Below are positions 60,345-64,000 of a stretch of DNA of 64,000 nt, in pieces (position 1 is the stretch's first letter; each line of letters begins with the position of its first letter). Source of the DNA: Phycicoccus duodecadis (GTDB taxonomy: Bacteria; Actinomycetota; Actinomycetes; Actinomycetales; Dermatophilaceae); contig NZ_PJNE01000001.1 of the NCBI RefSeq assembly GCF_002846495.1, positions 1,426,001 through 1,490,000 on the forward strand, in the 5' to 3' direction. Below the pieces are notes generated by a model. That model saw only the letters and a program-made list of their open reading frames with translations, had not been told where the DNA came from and did not search any database. A program made the translations under genes and the position numbers.

Positions 60345-60938
60345 ATGACCGGACCGGACAGCGGCCCTGGCGGCGGCGACGGTGACGGCCACCGGCCCGA
60401 CGACGGTGACAGGCCTGGCGGACCCCACCGCACGCAGCCGTCGCAGCGGACCCTGACGCGCAACTGGGACGAGCTGCTCCAGGAGATCCGGGTGACCCAG
60501 ACGGGGGTCCAGATCCTCACCGGGTTCCTGCTGACGGTGCCGTTCTCGCAGCGCTTCGAGCAGCTGACCGGCTTCCAGCGCGGGCTCTACCTGGCGGTGC
60601 TGTTCGGCTCGGTGGTGACGACGGGCCTGGTCGTGGCGCCGGTCGCGTTCCACCGCATGCTCTTCCGCCGTCGGCGCCGTGAGCTGCTGGTCGAGTCGGG
60701 CAACCGGCTGGCCATCGCCGGGCTCGCCATGCTTGCGCTCACCGTGTCCGGCGTCGTGATGCTCGTCGTCGACATCGTCGTCGGCGCGCGCGAGTCGTTC
60801 GTGGCCGGCGGCCTCGCCCTGGCCCTGCTGGCCGCACTGTGGGCGGCCCTGCCGCGGCTGGCCGACCGCTTCGACGACAACCCGCGCAACGCCGCCCCCG
60901 AGGACGAGGACGAGGACGACGGCGACCCGGGCCCCTGA
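60345..60938 (+). CDS. DUF6328-type four-helix membrane protein
   Basis: A 197-residue protein. A polar Gly/Asp-rich N-terminus (about 1-40) is followed by Trp-Asp-Glu-Leu-Leu-Gln-Glu-Ile-Arg-Val-Thr-Gln-Thr-Gly-Val-Gln-Ile-Leu-Thr-Gly, the family hallmark. Four membrane helices (about 55-70, 80-100, 121-147, 153-168) and an acidic tail come next. It is common in actinobacteria and has no known role. ATG 60345 is 22 bases after the Rho-N gene, so they may be co-transcribed. Confidence 0.85.
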   Translation: MTGPDSGPGGGDGDGHRPDDGDRPGGPHRTQPSQRTLTRNWDELLQEIRVTQTGVQILTGFLLTVPFSQRFEQLTGFQRGLYLAVLFGSVVTTGLVVAPVAFHRMLFRRRRRELLVESGNRLAIAGLAMLALTVSGVVMLVVDIVVGARESFVAGGLALALLAALWAALPRLADRFDDNPRNAAPEDEDEDDGDPGP

Positions 60939-60952
60939 CCCCGGCGCCGCGG

Positions 60953-62434
60953 CTAGGACGACCCCGTGGCCAAGCTCCACCGCCCGACCAGCGGCCGGGT
61001 GGTCTCGTACAGCTCCCGGTACGCCGCGTAGCCCGTGTCGTAGAGTCCGCGCGTCGCCGGGTCCGGGCGCACCTGCCGGACGACGGGATTCCAGGTACGC
61101 GTCGCGGACTCCGTCACGAGGCCGGACGCGACGGCAGCGAGCATCGCATCCCCGTACGCCGCACCGACACTCGTTCGCGCGAGGTCCTGGGGCAGGCCCG
61201 TGACGTCACTGACGATCTGGGTCCAGAGACCACCTGTGGTTCCGCCACCGACGGCCACGAGCCGCTCGACCCGGGCGCCCGCCTGGCGCATCGCCTCAAG
61301 GTTGTGCCGCACCCCGAACGCCACCCCTTCGAGAGCGGCCCGGTAAAGGTGACCCGCCCGGTGACGCAGTGAGAGGCCGCTGATGACGCCTCGAGCCCCC
61401 GGATCGAACAGGGGCGTACGCTCCCCCGCGAAGTACGGCAGGACGAGAAGCCCGTCACTCCCGGGCGGCACCGCCCGCGCGTTCTCGGTCAGCGTGGCGT
61501 AGTCCTGCGACACGAGGTCGGAGATCCACTCCGTGACGCTGCCGGAGGTCGCCATCCCGGCGGCGAGGCAGCGCACGTCCGGCCGCACCCCGGTCGTCGG
61601 CCACAGGGACCGCGACGGAGTGAAGGTGTCCGTGAGCGCGACGAGGAACATCGTGGAGCCGTACATGACCATGACGTCACCCGGACGGGCGACCTGGACG
61701 CTCTCGGCCTCCGCCCACGCGTCGATGGTGCCCGCTGTCACCGGGATCCCGGCGGGGAGACCGGTCAGGGCGGCGGCCTCGTCCGAGACCGCGCCGACCA
61801 CCTCGTCCGACCAGTGCAGGGCCGGCATCTCGAGGTGCCCGGCGATGGCCGCCCACCGGTCCTGGTCCCAGTCGCACGTGGTCTGGTCGTATAGGGGTGC
61901 GCACTGCGAGGCGGAATGGTGGTCGAGCACGTAGGCCCCCGTGAGCCGATTGACCAGGAAGCTGCTCGCCATGAAGAAGCGTCGCGTACGGGCCCACACC
62001 TCCGGCTCGTGCTCGGCCAGCCACCGCATCTTGGGCCCGACGGCCTGCGAGGTCAGGACCGCCCCCGTCGCGGCGATGGCGTCCTCGCCGAGCTCTTGGC
62101 TCATCGCCCGCACCTGCTCGCCGGCCCGGGTGTCGACGCCGTACAGGATGGCCGGCCGGAGTGGCCGGCTCTGCGCATCCGTTGGCAGCAGACAGGGCCC
62201 GATGCCGCTGACCCCCAGAGCAACCGGCGCCTCACCGAGCTGCGGCAGCAGCTCGGTGAGGCACTCGGTGAGGTCCTTCCACCACACGTTGGTGGCGTCG
62301 TGCTCGAACCACCCCGGGCGGGGCGTGGCGGTGCGGTGGGCCCGTTCGACCCGCGCCACGACGGCGCCGTCCTCGTCGACGGCCACGGCCTTGGTGCTGG
62401 CGGTCCCGATGTCGACGCCGAGGACGAGGCTCAC
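60953..62434 (-). CDS. FGGY-family carbohydrate kinase
   Basis: A 493-residue sugar kinase; GTG 62434 overlaps the isomerase stop. Leu-Gly-Val-Asp-Ile-Gly-Thr-Ala-Ser-Thr-Lys is the phosphate-1 loop. Thr-Ala-Gly-Thr-Ile-Asp-Ala-Trp-Ala-Glu contains the catalytic Asp region, and Val-Ala-Val-Gly-Gly-Gly-Thr-Thr-Gly-Gly-Leu is the adenosine motif. Leu-Pro-Tyr-Phe-Ala-Gly-Glu-Arg-Thr-Pro resembles xylulokinases. It should phosphorylate the ketose made by the coupled isomerase. Xylulokinase is the closest named type, but the substrate is not certain. Confidence 0.9.
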   Translation of the reverse strand: MSLVLGVDIGTASTKAVAVDEDGAVVARVERAHRTATPRPGWFEHDATNVWWKDLTECLTELLPQLGEAPVALGVSGIGPCLLPTDAQSRPLRPAILYGVDTRAGEQVRAMSQELGEDAIAATGAVLTSQAVGPKMRWLAEHEPEVWARTRRFFMASSFLVNRLTGAYVLDHHSASQCAPLYDQTTCDWDQDRWAAIAGHLEMPALHWSDEVVGAVSDEAAALTGLPAGIPVTAGTIDAWAEAESVQVARPGDVMVMYGSTMFLVALTDTFTPSRSLWPTTGVRPDVRCLAAGMATSGSVTEWISDLVSQDYATLTENARAVPPGSDGLLVLPYFAGERTPLFDPGARGVISGLSLRHRAGHLYRAALEGVAFGVRHNLEAMRQAGARVERLVAVGGGTTGGLWTQIVSDVTGLPQDLARTSVGAAYGDAMLAAVASGLVTESATRTWNPVVRQVRPDPATRGLYDTGYAAYRELYETTRPLVGRWSLATGSS

Positions 62435-64000
62435 AGCAGCGGCGACCCGTCCGGGGCGGCGCCGCACACCGAGACCTCCATGCCCAGCCGCTGGGCCAGC
62501 AGCGCCTTGGCGGCGAGGGCGCGGTCGGCACCCGCGGCATCCGTCCCGTAGGCGACCTGGATGTGGTTCGAGCGGTGCCGCGCCATGAACTGGTCGCGGC
62601 TCACGCCGTGCAGCACCGCGTGCATGATGGGCCACTCCGGGGTGGTGGCCCGCCAGCGCCGCTCGGTCTCCTCGCGGGGCAGGTCCACGACGCTGGCCCG
62701 ACCAAGGTCCATGTGCAGGCGACCGTCCTCGACGAAAATCCTCGACCACACGATCTCCCCCGGCCGACCGATCCCGCGCACGGTGCCCCCACCCAGACGG
62801 AAGTACAGCGGCGGCTGGCGCATCGAGTCCGTCCCCGCGTACCCGTCGACGTGGTGCGCTGCCGGCGAAGGACCTGAGATCTCGAAGACCCACACGAACT
62901 GCTCCGTCGTACCGCTGGCGTCCAGGTCGCCCCAGCGGACGTCGTGCAGCGTCGTCTCGACGGGCTGGTCCAAGAGGGTGTGCAGCCGGTTCGTGAGCAG
63001 AGCGTCGAGACCGGCGCACTCGTCCGCCTCGTTGAAGTGGACGACCGGCTCGCCCGGCCTGATCACGGCGCCGTCGTCACCGACCACGTCAGGGCGCTCA
63101 CCGTTGTTGAGCAGTCCTTCGGCGAGGTCCGACGCCGGGAGGACGTCGGCCAACCCGAGCTGGTACTGCGTGCCGATCACGTCGATCCCGAAGCGGTCCG
63201 CCATTCGCGCGATCGCGTGGTACATCCGCAGCTGGAGCAGCACCTGCGCCTCGGTGAGCTCGCTGGCCTCGTCGGTCCCGAAGTGGAAGGTCATGCCCCG
63301 CGACTGCAGCCACTCGAGCGCCGTTCGGGCCTCGTCCTCGGTGGCCAGCATGGTCTCGGCGTAGAGCGCGGCCTGAGACAGCCGCTCCTTGAAGACGTTC
63401 ATCGGGAAGAGGAGCTCATCGGGGATGATCGCGTTGTACATCCCCATGCACCCCTCGTCGAGAACCCCTAGGACCGCCCCTTCGCGACGGAGACGGTCGA
63501 GCACCTCCCCAGCAGCGTTCGTGGCGGCCGGGTCCTGCACCGCCTCCGGAACGAAGGGGTGGACGTGCGAGAGGTCGTGGGTCAGCGGGGCCCCTTCGAG
63601 CCACTCCCCGAGGCGGGCGAGGAACCACGGGTCGTCGAAGGTCCTGCTCCACGCGGTGTCGAAGGGGCGACCTGCCTTGGCCAACGACGCGTTGAGGTTG
63701 AGCAGCCCCACCAGACCGGGCCACTCGCCTTCCCAGTTGGCCACGGTGAGAACCGGACCGCGATGGCGGAGCAGGCCGCCGAGGACCTGCTGCGAGAACT
63801 GCCACACCCCTTCGGCGACGACCACCGGCGCGCCCGGCGGGAGCGCACCCAGCACGCGGAGCCCTTCGGCCTGGCTGGAGATGAACCCGTGGCCCGCCTC
63901 GCTGTCGGCGGGGTGGGCCCGTTCGAGCGTGCAACCCCGTGCGGCGAAGGCCTCGGTCAGGAGCCGCTCGAACTCCTGCTGGGCCGGCCAGCAGGTGATG
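62431..64000 (-). CDS. L-fucose/arabinose isomerase-like protein (5' end beyond the window)
   Basis: The frame is open to the right edge, so about 520 codons are present and the start is missing. Features fitting the fucose-isomerase fold are His-Phe-Gly-Thr-Asp-Glu-Ala-Ser, Gly-Thr-Gln-Tyr-Gln-Leu-Gly, His-Phe-Asn-Glu-Ala-Asp-Glu-Cys and a late Arg-His-Arg-Ser-Asn-His-Ile-Gln. These acidic and histidine residues could ligate Mn2+. The GTGA overlap with the kinase makes a two-step aldose-to-ketose-phosphate route likely. The sugar is unknown, and a transporter or regulator may lie beyond the edge. Confidence 0.85.
   Translation of the reverse strand, partial: ITCWPAQQEFERLLTEAFAARGCTLERAHPADSEAGHGFISSQAEGLRVLGALPPGAPVVVAEGVWQFSQQVLGGLLRHRGPVLTVANWEGEWPGLVGLLNLNASLAKAGRPFDTAWSRTFDDPWFLARLGEWLEGAPLTHDLSHVHPFVPEAVQDPAATNAAGEVLDRLRREGAVLGVLDEGCMGMYNAIIPDELLFPMNVFKERLSQAALYAETMLATEDEARTALEWLQSRGMTFHFGTDEASELTEAQVLLQLRMYHAIARMADRFGIDVIGTQYQLGLADVLPASDLAEGLLNNGERPDVVGDDGAVIRPGEPVVHFNEADECAGLDALLTNRLHTLLDQPVETTLHDVRWGDLDASGTTEQFVWVFEISGPSPAAHHVDGYAGTDSMRQPPLYFRLGGGTVRGIGRPGEIVWSRIFVEDGRLHMDLGRASVVDLPREETERRWRATTPEWPIMHAVLHGVSRDQFMARHRSNHIQVAYGTDAAGADRALAAKALLAQRLGMEVSVCGAAPDGSPLL

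Overview
The window is a very GC-rich, densely packed chromosomal segment from an actinobacterium. Clues are GTG starts, many GTGA/ATGA four-base stop/start overlaps, WhiB, Ssd-type Tad machinery, a Get3-like ArsA pair and many leaderless-type promoters. From memory, the backbone order matches the Mycobacterium tuberculosis Rv3654c-Rv3683 neighbourhood: Tad/Ssd, acs, small holin-like protein, MarP, NUDIX, Nth, Crp, MBL hydrolase, RidA, DUF4177-like protein, two ArsA/Get3 ATPases, WhiB, PonA, metallophosphoesterase. Protein style suggests the Intrasporangiaceae/Dermatophilaceae, but the genus cannot be fixed from sequence alone. I see no rRNA, CRISPR array, insertion sequence, prophage or replication origin.

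Layout. 1-4059 (minus): Tad/Flp-type secretion operon, ssd-tadA-tadB-tadC-pilin-tadE-tadE2, every junction but one coupled by overlap. 4684-6423: a Fic-like protein and an acyl-CoA thioesterase. 6497-10411: a LytS/LytTR two-component system coupled to a small membrane protein and a sodium:solute symporter. 10552-12847: threonine degradation (kbl, tdh). 13059-15050: a second DUF485/acetate-type symporter pair. 15349-18664: two secreted proteins and a phenylalanine hydroxylase. 18805-22762: acetyl-CoA synthetase, NhaA and a holin-like membrane protein. 22816-36994: the conserved backbone. It is interrupted by a degraded AbiEi/DUF559-like gene and a few housekeeping additions. 37184-37257: tRNA-Pro(CGG).

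37382-42890 is the most striking part. A three-gene surface locus (WxL-like, DUF916-like, WxL-like) is preceded by a clear cyclic di-GMP class I riboswitch. Next to it lies an EAL phosphodiesterase with an eroded GGDEF site. A second c-di-GMP protein at 51989-55000 has the opposite pattern: intact GGDEF and eroded EAL. The window therefore appears to encode a predicted c-di-GMP breaker, a predicted c-di-GMP maker and an RNA sensor that couples the signal to a cell-surface complex.

43025-45467 holds an acyl-ACP desaturase and a flavin reductase/molybdopterin oxidoreductase pair. 45653-51743 is a six-gene, fully overlapping operon of four glycosyltransferases, a PIG-L deacetylase/methyltransferase fusion and an acyl-CoA-dehydrogenase-like protein; I cannot assign its product. 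55186-60938 holds mixed genes: a zinc-ribbon membrane protein, a GMC oxidoreductase, a SRPBCC protein, a lipase with a coupled micro-gene, and a DUF6328-type protein. 60953-64000 is a sugar kinase/isomerase pair cut by the window edge.
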